NCBI GenBank assembly: GCA_011620135.1
Contig: WOZS01000073.1
Span: 1 to 36,711, forward strand
From: Gammaproteobacteria bacterium
Lineage (GTDB): Bacteria > Pseudomonadota > Gammaproteobacteria > WOZS01
Length of the DNA: 36,711 nucleotides
Reading direction: 5' to 3'
The notes under the pieces were generated by a model. The model was not told the origin of the DNA. It worked only from the letters and a program-made list of their open reading frames with translations, and ran no database searches. Made by a program: the position numbers and the translations under genes. Below are positions 23,656 to 31,422 of this stretch, in pieces; position 1 is the stretch's first letter; each line of letters begins with the position of its first letter.

Positions 23656-24923
23656 GCCGCCATGGCCCGTCGGTAGAGATCAGTCAGTGACTCGGCCACG
23701 GCACGCCAAGTATAATGTGCCTCCACCCGCTCCCTACCGGCACGGCCAAGCATGATCCGGCGCTGGGGATCGGCCAGCAGGGCGTCCATGGCCTGCTGCA
23801 GGCTGGCTGCATCTCCGGCTGGCACCACCATCCCAGCCTCTCCCACCACCTCGGGCAACGCCCCGCCATCCGTTGCGATCACAGGCACGCCGCAGGCCAT
23901 GGCTTCCACGACAGGCAAACCGAAGCCCTCGTAAAGTGAAGGTACCACAGCACAGGCGGCGCGCGCATAGAGCCGCGCAATCTCTTCTGGACCAGAGACA
24001 TGCGCCATCTCGATGCAATCGGCCAACCCCAACTCCTCCATCTTCCGGCACAAGGCTCCCTGGGGACGCAAGCGTCCCAGCAGGATCACCCTCAGTCCTG
24101 GATATTGCCGCCGCAGCCCTGCGATGGCCTCCAGGAAGATAACGCCTCCCTTCAGGGGGGCCTCGCTGCTGGCGGTGGTCATGATGGTCTGCGGTTCTCG
24201 GGCAATGCCTGCCACGGGACGAAAAGCCTCGAGGTCGACACCATTGGGAATGACGGTAATCCGCTCATGGGCCACATGAAACGCCTGGATGATGTCTTTT
24301 CTGGAAGCCTCAGAGACAGTCACGATCCAGGGGAGTTGCTGCGCCACCCGGCGCTGCATGCCCAGGAATGCATACCAGCGCCGCACCAGGAGAGCATGAA
24401 AAAAATCGGGAGCGGCGGCAAGCGCCAGATCACGATCCCGGCTGATGGGATGGTGAATGGTAGCCACCAGGGGAATACCCAGCTTCAGGATCCGCAAAAG
24501 CCCCCAGCCCAGGCACTGGTTGTCATGCACCACATCGTAGCGCCCCTGCAGAACACGCAGAAAGGCGGCGGCCCGCCACGAAAAGGTGGCCGGCTCGGCA
24601 AAACCACCGCTGGCGCGACTGAACCATTCAAGCAGGCCCAGGGGCGAGCGCAGCATGGGCCATGTTGGCCTGGGCAGGGTCTCCATGGTGTCGAACATGC
24701 CGAAGCTGGGCATGGCGCGCAACGCCACCCCCTCGTCCAGTTCTGGATAGGGTGCACCCGAGATCACCTCCACCGTATGACCCAGGGCGGCCAACGCCCG
24801 ACTCACAGCGCGGATGTAGACCCCCTGACCACCAGAACGAGGATCGCTGCGATAGCCAAGCAAGGCGATGCGCAAGGGGCGGTCGGGCCGGTCGACTCGG
24901 TCCGGTGGGGCTGAACCCGGCAT
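23649..24923 (-). CDS. GT4-family glycosyltransferase
   Basis: A 424-residue GT-B retaining glycosyltransferase. The N-terminal Rossmann domain starts RIALLGYRSDPRSGGQGVY with the glycine loop GGQG (31-34); the C-terminal donor domain has PNGVDLEAF, then the EX7E motif EGFGLPVVEAMACG (332-345, Glu332 and Glu340) and TDGGALPEVVGEAG. No membrane helix is seen, but basic patches suggest peripheral attachment. The donor is probably UDP-glucose because galU lies five bases upstream in the same operon; GDP-mannose or another nucleotide sugar is possible. Two methyltransferases and the toroid protein are the immediate neighbours. Confidence 0.88.
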   Translation of the reverse strand: MPGSAPPDRVDRPDRPLRIALLGYRSDPRSGGQGVYIRAVSRALAALGHTVEVISGAPYPELDEGVALRAMPSFGMFDTMETLPRPTWPMLRSPLGLLEWFSRASGGFAEPATFSWRAAAFLRVLQGRYDVVHDNQCLGWGLLRILKLGIPLVATIHHPISRDRDLALAAAPDFFHALLVRRWYAFLGMQRRVAQQLPWIVTVSEASRKDIIQAFHVAHERITVIPNGVDLEAFRPVAGIAREPQTIMTTASSEAPLKGGVIFLEAIAGLRRQYPGLRVILLGRLRPQGALCRKMEELGLADCIEMAHVSGPEEIARLYARAACAVVPSLYEGFGLPVVEAMACGVPVIATDGGALPEVVGEAGMVVPAGDAASLQQAMDALLADPQRRIMLGRAGRERVEAHYTWRAVAESLTDLYRRAMAAC

Positions 24924-24928
24924 GCTGC

Positions 24929-25825
24929 TCAGGGTTGCTGCAGCTGCGAGCTGTCCAGGGTGCGCAGATAGGCGGCAAATTCGCCTCCCAGCTCGGCATG
25001 CTTGAGACCATAGGCCACGGTGGCTTGCAGATAGCCCAGCTTGTTGCCGCAGTCGTAGCGGCGACCATCAAAACGATATGCCCAGACATCCTCTTCGCCG
25101 ATCAACGCGGCGATGGCATCGGTGAGTTGCAGCTCACCGCCTGATCCTGGCTGGATGGTGGCCAGCTTCCTGAAGATGGTGGGGCTCAGGATATAGCGCC
25201 CCACAACACCGAGATTGGAAGGGGCATCTTCCATTTTGGGCTTTTCCACAATGCGTGTCACCTTGAAAACCTGCTCGGTCACCGGCTGGACAGCCACCAC
25301 GCCGTAGCGCTCGATCTCCTGGCCACTGACCTCTTCCACCGCCACGATGGTGCCACCGTGCCGGTCATAGACACGCAGCATCTGCTCCAGCACAGAAGCC
25401 TCGCCACCATCGATGAGATCATCGGCCAGCAGGACGGCGAAGGGCTCTTCGCCCACCACAGGCGCTGCACAGAGCACGGCATGACCCAGCCCCAGGGCTT
25501 CGGCCTGGCGCAGATAGACGCAGGTAGCCGAAGGCGGCAGCAAGGTGCGCACCAGATGCAGCAGCTTCTTGTTGCCCTTGGCCTCCAGGATGGCCTCGAG
25601 CTCGAAGGCCTTGTCGAAGTGGTTGGGGATGGCGGCCTTGTTGCGCCCATTGATGAACACCAGCACATCCACGCCAGCGCCCACCACCTCCTCGGCGGCA
25701 TACTGGATCAGAGGCTTGTCCACCACCGGCAGCATCTCTTTGGGGCTTGCCTTGGTGGCAGGCAAAAACCGCGTCCCCAACCCTGCCACGGGAAATACCG
25801 CTTTTTTAACCCTGTTTCTCTGCAA
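24929..25825 (-). CDS. galU: UTP-glucose-1-phosphate uridylyltransferase GalU
   Basis: Makes UDP-glucose from UTP and glucose-1-phosphate in the cytosol. The 298-residue length is standard. The nucleotide-binding loop [18 protein letters not shown] is at residues 14-31, the metal/sugar region [10 protein letters not shown] near 130, and VEKPK near 195. The start is TTG 25825, with GGAGG about seven bases upstream; the frame gives the typical N-terminus [14 protein letters not shown]. As first gene of a tight operon with a GT4 enzyme, methyltransferase and toroid protein, it probably supplies the sugar donor. It may also be the cell's general GalU. Confidence 0.95.
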   Translation of the reverse strand: MQRNRVKKAVFPVAGLGTRFLPATKASPKEMLPVVDKPLIQYAAEEVVGAGVDVLVFINGRNKAAIPNHFDKAFELEAILEAKGNKKLLHLVRTLLPPSATCVYLRQAEALGLGHAVLCAAPVVGEEPFAVLLADDLIDGGEASVLEQMLRVYDRHGGTIVAVEEVSGQEIERYGVVAVQPVTEQVFKVTRIVEKPKMEDAPSNLGVVGRYILSPTIFRKLATIQPGSGGELQLTDAIAALIGEEDVWAYRFDGRRYDCGNKLGYLQATVAYGLKHAELGGEFAAYLRTLDSSQLQQP

Positions 25826-26124
25826 GTCTCATCCTCCATGCCATGCTGCTATAAAAGCGGTGACCATAGAAGTGGTTATGATAGCAGTTGTGCAGCAAGA
25901 CAATCCTTATTCCCTTAGTTCTTTGAATCTTTAGGTTTGTTGCATTTTTCATCATGACCAATCGTGACGAGAAATGCCATGCCCCACCCCCATGGCTGCG
26001 GGCCACCATCAGTTGGGGCATTGCCTTCCTTGGTCTGCCCCAATGACCTGATTGCGCATCAACAGCCCATCCGGCCATGGGCAATGGTCGCCCCTGGCCC
26101 AGCATCGTTTTCTGGAAGCCGGGC
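25826..26124. other. Intergenic, galU leader and spacer
   Basis: About 300 bases between galU and the next minus-strand stop. It holds the galU promoter (25875-25903); bases 25910-26124 show no gene or terminator that I can support. Confidence 0.5.
25875..25903 (-). promoter_or_regulatory. Candidate galU operon promoter
   Basis: On minus, TTGTCT (25903-25898), a 17-base spacer and CATAAC (25880-25875). It would start transcription near 25868, about 43 bases upstream of the TTG start. Confidence 0.42.
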
Positions 26125-27657
26125 TTACTTCCTGTTGCGCAGCCAGTTCACCGTGGGCTGGTTGACCAGCACATAGGCCCGACTGCCAGTATAGACATCA
26201 AGATGACCCAGAAACGGGTAGATGCCGCCTTCCAAAAGCCCAGGCCTGGGTCGGGCATCACCCCAGGCCATCTGGCCAAAGCCACTCAGGAACAGCAAAC
26301 CGGGACCTTCCCAGGCGCCATAACCCTGGGCCAGCCCAGACACATGCTGCTGGCGGGTCCAAACAGCCTCGAAGACCATTCTGGCATCGAAATCCTGGCG
26401 CGCCAGATGGCCGGCCACCACATCCACGGCAGCGGCCAGACGACGGCCACGGCCTGGCCAGGGGGGCACGGTCACCCCATAGGTGGCGATGGCGTCCCGG
26501 TAGACCTCCAGGGGCCAGAACCAATCAGCCGATCCCGAGATCATGGCCAACCCCATGATGGTGTTCTCGCCCAGGGCCATGCTGCTGCTGCGATAGCCAC
26601 TGCCAGCCAGGTGCGCCAGCCACCCGAGATAATTCCCCCCATGGTGACCAATGGGCGACAGGGGTTCCTGGCTGACAGGATCCATGGCTGGAGCCAGGGG
26701 ATTGGCCCGCAGCGCCCGCATGACAGCAGGATAGTGTGGTACGGCCAGAGGTTTGGGCATGGGAAAGCCCACATGCGACAAAAGAAGTTGCAACGCCTGA
26801 TCCAGTTCCTGGAAGGCCGGAGCCTGGGCCACCTGGGGAAAAGCATACATGCCCTGCCGATAGAGCAGCTCCTGGATGGCAACGGCCATGAGCAGCTGCA
26901 AGGCCCGCTCCCCCACCGCCGCGACCAGCTGTGGCGCCATGTGATGCAGGGCGCGCTCGGCTGCTTCCATGGCCAAAGGTGGGGTGATGGCCCTGGGTTC
27001 CCCGCCATTGCCGCCATCCAGCAAGACCATGCCGGACACATCCTCACTGTGCAGGCTGACATAGTGACTGGCCAACATGCCCCCGAAGCTCTGTCCACCC
27101 AGGATCACCTGCTCCACGTCGGCTACGGTTTTCACCAAGGCAATGGCCTGGTGGACATCCTGCACGAACAGATCCCAGTCCCAATGCCTCATGGATGCAA
27201 GACAGGCCTGCTCCTGCTCGCCAAGCCCCTCGCCCACAAAAACCCCCCAATGACTGTCAGGCTGGATGCTCTGAAAGCGCGAGGTGATGTCATGGGTGCG
27301 ATAGTCCACACTGAACACCCGATAACCCTGCTGCACCAGCACGGGGACAAGGCAGCGTTGCTGCAGGCTGGCCAGATCGGCCGCCAGCGCCCTACGATAG
27401 GCAAGCTCACCTGGGAGACAGCGCGTTTCGTCCAGTGCCTGGGCAACCATGAACGGAAGCAATGGATTGAGCAGCTGTTCTGCGCTGGAAAAGGTACCCG
27501 GCAGCAAAAATACGACAGGGGCCCTCGCGGCACGCTCCTCCCACAGCCCACGCACCATGCCCATGGCCGATCCGGACTGCTGCCAGACCGCATAGCGCCA
27601 CTGGGGCGGCCAAGCGGGATTGCCATGGGCTGATACCTGCCGCCATGCCTGCTCCAT
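26125..27657 (-). CDS. Large alpha/beta-hydrolase-fold protein
   Basis: A 510-residue protein with an alpha/beta-hydrolase core: an oxyanion-like segment VVFLLPGTFSSAEQ (about 48-61), strand YRVFSVDYRTHD and the nucleophile elbow GGQSFGG (187-193, Ser190). A long helical lid region (about 225-330) separates this from the C-terminal part, where FLGHLDVYTG provides a candidate catalytic histidine. No signal peptide is seen. ATG 27657 follows AAGGGGG eight bases upstream and lies downstream of a good promoter; the frame is open to 27711, but that start would lie upstream of transcription. It is divergent from ald. Substrate unknown; a lipid, polyester or peptide-like ester is possible. Confidence 0.72.
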   Translation of the reverse strand: MEQAWRQVSAHGNPAWPPQWRYAVWQQSGSAMGMVRGLWEERAARAPVVFLLPGTFSSAEQLLNPLLPFMVAQALDETRCLPGELAYRRALAADLASLQQRCLVPVLVQQGYRVFSVDYRTHDITSRFQSIQPDSHWGVFVGEGLGEQEQACLASMRHWDWDLFVQDVHQAIALVKTVADVEQVILGGQSFGGMLASHYVSLHSEDVSGMVLLDGGNGGEPRAITPPLAMEAAERALHHMAPQLVAAVGERALQLLMAVAIQELLYRQGMYAFPQVAQAPAFQELDQALQLLLSHVGFPMPKPLAVPHYPAVMRALRANPLAPAMDPVSQEPLSPIGHHGGNYLGWLAHLAGSGYRSSSMALGENTIMGLAMISGSADWFWPLEVYRDAIATYGVTVPPWPGRGRRLAAAVDVVAGHLARQDFDARMVFEAVWTRQQHVSGLAQGYGAWEGPGLLFLSGFGQMAWGDARPRPGLLEGGIYPFLGHLDVYTGSRAYVLVNQPTVNWLRNRK

Positions 27658-27699
27658 CAGATGCACCCCCTTGTACAACTCCCAGACGCAATCTACAGA

Positions 27700-27727
27700 A
27701 TTGTAGAGCACCAGGGTCTTTCGACAA
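27700..27727 (-). promoter_or_regulatory. Promoter of the large hydrolase
   Basis: On minus, TTGTCG (27727-27722), a 16-base spacer and TACAAT (27705-27700). Predicted start near 27693, 36 bases upstream of the ATG at 27657. Confidence 0.58.
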
Positions 27728-27764
27728 CTAGACCGAAAGGCGGCTATGATCCTGGAATGCTTTT

Positions 27765-27773
27765 TGCTATAAC
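27765..27773 (+). promoter_or_regulatory. Extended -10 promoter of ald
   Basis: TGCTATAAC (27765-27773) is an extended -10 with no recognisable -35 hexamer. It lies about 56 bases upstream of the ald start and is divergent from the hydrolase promoter. Confidence 0.42.
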
Positions 27774-27828
27774 ATCCCCATCAGTCGATGAGGTCCATTA
27801 TGAAGTTGCTGGCCGGCCCGTCTCCATC

Positions 27829-28932
27829 ATGAGAATCGGCGTACCCAAGGAAATCAAGATCCACGAGTATCGGGTCGGCATGACTCCAGCTGGGGTCCGG
27901 GAACTCACCAAGAGCGGCCATACGGTGCTGGTGCAGCATCAGGCAGGCTTCGAGGCAGGCTTCGACGATGCCCATTACCAGGCGGCGGGGGCCGTCATTG
28001 CACCGGACGCCCCCACGGTCTGGAAGGAAGCACAGTTGATCGTCAAGGTCAAGGAACCACAACCCAGCGAGATCCCATTGATCCAGGCCGGCCAGATTCT
28101 CTTTCTCTATCTTCATCTGGCCGCAGAGCCAGCCCTGACCAGGGGGCTCCTGGATGCAGGCTGTATCGCGCTGGCCTATGAGACCGTCATGACCGACGAC
28201 GGCCACCTGCCGCTCCTGGCACCCATGAGTGTCATCGCCGGACGCATGGCCATCCATGCCGGTGCGCGCTGCCTGGAGCGCGGCCAGGGTGGCCGGGGCA
28301 TGCTCTTGAGCGGAGCGCCGGGCGTGTCCAGAGCCAAGGTGGTGGTGCTGGGTGGCGGCGTGGTGGGCTACAACGCAGCGCGCCTGGCCCTGGGGCTGGA
28401 GGCACAGGTCACCATCCTGGAGCGTTCGCTACAGCGCCTTGCCGAACTGGACACCCTTTTTCAGGGTCGCCTGCAGACCATGTATTCCAACGAGGAGACC
28501 GTGGAAGAGATGGTCCGCGCAGCGGATCTGGTGATCGGCGCCGTATTGCAGGCGGGTGGACCTGCCCCCAAGCTGCTGCATGGCGATCTGGTGGCCACCA
28601 TGCAGCGCGGTTCCGCCTTTGTGGACGTCGCCATCGACCAGGGAGGGTGCAGCACCACCAGCCGACCCACATCCCACGATGCCCCAACCTATGTGGTGGA
28701 TGAGGTGGTACATTACTGCGTCACCAATATGCCCGGCGCTGTGCCGCACACCTCCACCTTCGCCCTGACCAACGCCACCTTTCCCTACATCAAGGCCCTG
28801 GCAGACAAGGGCGTAGATGGCGCCATCCAGGAAGACATAACCTTGGCCCGGGGACTCAACATTCGCCATGGCCAGATCACCAATCCCATCGTGGCGGCTG
28901 TCTATCAGCAGCAGTCAGCGGCTCTGGGGTAG
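27829..28932 (+). CDS. ald: Alanine dehydrogenase
   Basis: NAD-dependent reversible deamination of L-alanine to pyruvate and ammonium, cytosolic and usually hexameric. The 367-residue protein begins MRIGVPKEIKIHEYRVGMTP. Catalytic residues fall at the family positions: Arg15, Lys75 (KVKEP), His96 (LYLHLA) and Asp270 (VAIDQGG). The NAD-binding loop is VLGGGVVGYNAA (174-184). ATG 27829 is chosen because it gives the exact family N-terminus; there is no clear Shine-Dalgarno, and the open frame extends to 27661 across the promoter. It may let the cell use alanine or balance NADH. The gene converges with the acyl-CoA dehydrogenase, 10 bases apart. Confidence 0.95.
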   Translation: MRIGVPKEIKIHEYRVGMTPAGVRELTKSGHTVLVQHQAGFEAGFDDAHYQAAGAVIAPDAPTVWKEAQLIVKVKEPQPSEIPLIQAGQILFLYLHLAAEPALTRGLLDAGCIALAYETVMTDDGHLPLLAPMSVIAGRMAIHAGARCLERGQGGRGMLLSGAPGVSRAKVVVLGGGVVGYNAARLALGLEAQVTILERSLQRLAELDTLFQGRLQTMYSNEETVEEMVRAADLVIGAVLQAGGPAPKLLHGDLVATMQRGSAFVDVAIDQGGCSTTSRPTSHDAPTYVVDEVVHYCVTNMPGAVPHTSTFALTNATFPYIKALADKGVDGAIQEDITLARGLNIRHGQITNPIVAAVYQQQSAALG

Positions 28933-28942
28933 CGCTTTCCAT

Positions 28943-30130
28943 TCATTGCCCTGGCTTGGTGCGTCGACCATAAGAACGGGGCAGGCCCAGCACCTTTTCG
29001 GAAAGAAAGTTGAGAATCATCTGATTGTTCACCGGAGCCACCTCCAAAAGCCTGGCCAGCGGCCAGAAGGTAATCACATCATAGTCCCTGTCGAAGCCGT
29101 AGCCACCGTGGCACTGGATCGCGGCGTTCACCGCTTCCACGGCCGCCTCGGATGCCAGCAGCTTGGTGGTATTGGCCAGGGCCCCGGCCTCTTCACCGGC
29201 ATCATAACGTTGACAGGCCTGTAGCAGCATGGCGTTGGCTGCCTCCAGATGCGCCCAGGCCCGGGCCAGGGGGTGCTGCACCGCCTGATAGCTGCCGATG
29301 GGTTCATCGAAAGGGGCGCGAATCTTGGCATAGGCAATCGCCTTGGCCAGGACGAAATGCCCGATGCCGATGGCCATGGCCCCCAGCAATAACCGCTCGG
29401 GGTTCAGCGTGTCGAACATGTAGCGTGCGCCCATGCCCTCTTCGCCGATGAGACAGTCGGCGCTCACCGCCACATCCTCGAAGAAAACGATGAACTGGCG
29501 CTCGGGTTCGGTCACCTGGATCTGCAGTGGCTGCATGCTGATGCCCTTGCTCTTCATGTCCACGATCAGTACAGAAAGACTGGCCTTGGGGTCGAAAGCG
29601 GCATGCGGAGCCCCGGGTGTCTTGGTGATCAATGTCATGTAATCGGCCTCATCAGCCCCGGAGATGAAAATCTTCTGTCCATTGACTCGATATTGGCCAT
29701 CTTCTCCTTTTCTGGCTGTGGTCTGGATCTTGAAGGTGTTGGTGCCGGCGTTGGGTTCCGTGACCCCCAGACAGAATTTCTTGTCTCCGGTCACTGTCGG
29801 GGTCAGATAACGGCGGCGCTGCTCGGACGAGCCATGACGCACCAGGACATGGCGACTGAAGAGCGTCAGCGGCAGATGCAGCAACCCCAGGCCATGGCGC
29901 GCCAATACCTGCACCATGGCTGCAGCCTCACCCAGGCCACCCCCCATGCCGCCATCGACCTCATCGACACCAAGCCCCATCAATCCAGAATCGGCCAATG
30001 CCGCCCACAGTTCCTGAGGGAACCGCTGTTCCTTCTGGCAGCCGATGAGATAGGAACGGTCAAAACGGCGTATCACACCATGCACGGTTTCGAGAACCGC
30101 ATCCAACGAAGCCTGTTGCTCTGCATGCAT
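28943..30130 (-). CDS. Acyl-CoA dehydrogenase family flavoprotein
   Basis: A 395-residue FAD enzyme for alpha,beta-dehydrogenation of an acyl-CoA. The flavin region LGVTEPNAGTNT (121-132) and the HGGYGF segment (341-346) are typical. The usual catalytic glutamate near the C-terminus (in YEGT of MCAD) aligns with Pro in EVAPVNNQ (about 363-370). A glutamate is instead present at Glu245 in LNPERLLLG, the helix-G position used by isovaleryl- and long-chain acyl-CoA dehydrogenases. The GLPRSY C-terminus is common in one uncharacterised branch. ATG 30130 follows GGAG eight bases upstream; the frame is open to 30304 but lacks support. Substrate unknown. Confidence 0.88.
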   Translation of the reverse strand: MHAEQQASLDAVLETVHGVIRRFDRSYLIGCQKEQRFPQELWAALADSGLMGLGVDEVDGGMGGGLGEAAAMVQVLARHGLGLLHLPLTLFSRHVLVRHGSSEQRRRYLTPTVTGDKKFCLGVTEPNAGTNTFKIQTTARKGEDGQYRVNGQKIFISGADEADYMTLITKTPGAPHAAFDPKASLSVLIVDMKSKGISMQPLQIQVTEPERQFIVFFEDVAVSADCLIGEEGMGARYMFDTLNPERLLLGAMAIGIGHFVLAKAIAYAKIRAPFDEPIGSYQAVQHPLARAWAHLEAANAMLLQACQRYDAGEEAGALANTTKLLASEAAVEAVNAAIQCHGGYGFDRDYDVITFWPLARLLEVAPVNNQMILNFLSEKVLGLPRSYGRRTKPGQ

Positions 30131-30259
30131 ATCATTTTCTCCACAGAAGACCGATCCTTCCTCTCCATTTTCGGAAAGATCCCGCCGCCCCCATTGGGAA
30201 AAGCAGAATCCCACGATCAAACATTGTTCTGCCCAAAGCAAATAGGCAGCGATTGCGAA

Positions 30260-30283
30260 CCTGTCCATATATTTCTGAACAGG
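30260..30283. promoter_or_regulatory. Inverted repeat upstream of acyl-CoA dehydrogenase
   Basis: CCTGTCC (30260-30266) and GAACAGG (30277-30283) form a dyad with one mismatch around an AT-rich centre, about 130 bases upstream of the start. It may be an operator. The spacing differs from a LexA box. Confidence 0.3.
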
Positions 30284-30383
30284 ACACTCATACTGCTGGG
30301 TCACTGACTACCAGACTGTGTAATCATAGTCTTCCTGGCTCAAGACACAACCGTGACAAATCCTCGTTCAGAGTTCAGGTGAG

Positions 30384-30971
30384 CTATTCATGGAGCGGAG
30401 CATTGCGCTGTGTCATGGCCTCCGGATTGTCCTTGACCTCGAAATCCACGGCCAGGGCCTGGAGAATCATGACGATTCGGCGCACCTCGCTCATCTTGAG
30501 ATCAGCGGGCAAACCAAGTTTGACCGTCCTGTCCCCCACAAGCAAGGGAAACTCATAGGTTTGCTGTTGGGCCACAGGGCGGGCCACAGGCGGCAGGGAT
30601 ACGCCTTCCTGACGATTTCTGCGATGTGATTCTGCGGATTGCGTGCTGGATTTTCTGCCGCGTCGCGTGGCACGCTTGGCACGCCATCCTTCCGGATTGG
30701 CCATATATTCACGAAACTGTTGGATGCCCTGCCGGAAACGGCGATGATACACCTCTTTTGTTTGTTCAGAGAGCTGGCTTCCAGCATGCTCGCTGAAGCG
30801 GTGCCATACTTCTTCGATATCCAATGTCATGGGGTCCAGCTGTTCATGGTTGTCTTGCGCTTTGAGCACACGCCAACAGGTGCTGCGGTTGGCCTGCGCC
30901 ACACTGCGCGCAACAAGATTGCGTTGCGCCAAATCATCCCAATGCGCCATAAAATCAGCGATCGTTGCCAT
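30384..30971 (-). CDS. Uncharacterised protein with recombinase core-binding-like N-terminus
   Basis: A 195-residue basic protein that I cannot place in a family. Residues 1-95 are helical (IADFMAHWDDLAQRNLVARS, VLKAQDNHEQ, TLDIEEVWHRFSEHAG, TKEVYHRRFRQGIQQFREYM), resembling the SAM-like DNA-contacting domain at the front of tyrosine recombinases, yet no catalytic domain (R...HxxR...Y) follows. A charged linker (100-130) leads to a C-terminal block YEFPLLVGDRTVKLGLPADL and SEVRRIVMILQALAVDFE, a strand-turn-helix module. The ATG at 30971 has GAGG five bases upstream, and a 15-base palindrome lies close by (31001-31015), suggesting autoregulation. It is probably DNA-binding; function unknown. 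Confidence 0.6.
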   Translation of the reverse strand: MATIADFMAHWDDLAQRNLVARSVAQANRSTCWRVLKAQDNHEQLDPMTLDIEEVWHRFSEHAGSQLSEQTKEVYHRRFRQGIQQFREYMANPEGWRAKRATRRGRKSSTQSAESHRRNRQEGVSLPPVARPVAQQQTYEFPLLVGDRTVKLGLPADLKMSEVRRIVMILQALAVDFEVKDNPEAMTQRNAPLHE

Positions 30972-30985
30972 ATCAACCTCATCAT

Positions 30986-31015
30986 ATTTTATTCAATAGT
31001 TTGTGATTCACACAA
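30986..31015 (-). promoter_or_regulatory. Promoter and palindrome upstream of the 195-residue protein
   Basis: On minus, TTGTGT (31015-31010), an 18-base spacer and TAAAAT (30991-30986). A palindrome TTGTG-ATTCA-CACAA (31001-31015) covers the -35. The -10 lies close to the gene, leaving a leader of only about 8 bases, so the exact start is uncertain. Confidence 0.38.
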
Positions 31016-31163
31016 AGACTGCGAACCACAACGACATGATATCAGAAGACAAGTGGCGGAGCAAAATATTCTGTTTCAGAAAAGAAAATTGAAAGAAGAA
31101 TCGCGTCCATGGAAAACCCATGCGTTGCCGACGCAACTGGAAAAAACTCATGTCGGTGATGGA

Positions 31164-31409
31164 TCAGGTCAGACGATGGTTCTTCAATACGCCGCACATA
31201 TTCAAGCCTCCATGGCGATGGGGTGGAACCATCGCGTAAGGTCGGTCGTGCGTTTGTGCAGGCATCCTGCCTGATATTGGCAGTGCGGGCATGAAGCCGG
31301 GACAGTTACTGCACAAACCCTTGTCCGTGCAACGCACGGCAAAAAGACAAGCCTTCCTGGGATGATGCTGTGCCGGGGCATGTGGCTCAAACAAGATAAA
31401 GCGCCCCAT
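31164..31409 (-). CDS. Possible small Cys-rich protein, 81 aa
   Basis: An open frame of 81 codons begins 13 bases after the stop of the GH3 gene, with TGAGGA (the stop plus a weak Shine-Dalgarno) about 11 bases upstream. The product starts MGRFILFEPHAPAQHH and has four close cysteines (ACLFAVRC, then GLCSNCPG), which could bind zinc, and is rich in His and Pro. It has no recognisable domain. If real, it is the third gene of the acylase/GH3 operon; alternatively it is chance reading in the operon tail. The 31000-31163 stretch behind it shows no gene. Confidence 0.3.
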   Translation of the reverse strand: MGRFILFEPHAPAQHHPRKACLFAVRCTDKGLCSNCPGFMPALPISGRMPAQTHDRPYAMVPPHRHGGLNMCGVLKNHRLT

Positions 31410-31422
31410 ATCATTTTTTTCC

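Noticed and set aside
26077-27633. Plus-strand open frame of 518 codons
   Set aside because: Antisense to the large alpha/beta hydrolase, which has a promoter, Shine-Dalgarno and nucleophile elbow; the plus frame has none.
30260-30283. CCTGT...ACAGG dyad as an SOS (LexA) box
   Set aside because: The gammaproteobacterial LexA box is CTGT-N8-ACAG; here 14 bases separate CTGT and ACAG. Kept only as a generic inverted repeat.
30639-30971. Catalytic tyrosine recombinase
   Set aside because: The N-terminal domain of the minus-strand protein resembles a core-binding domain, but the R/H-x-x-R/Y catalytic residues are absent, so I do not call an integrase or mobile element.
31000-31163. Plus-strand frame between the 195-residue gene and the small Cys-rich ORF
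   Set aside because: It reads on from an antisense shadow of the 195-residue gene, with no start signal of its own.
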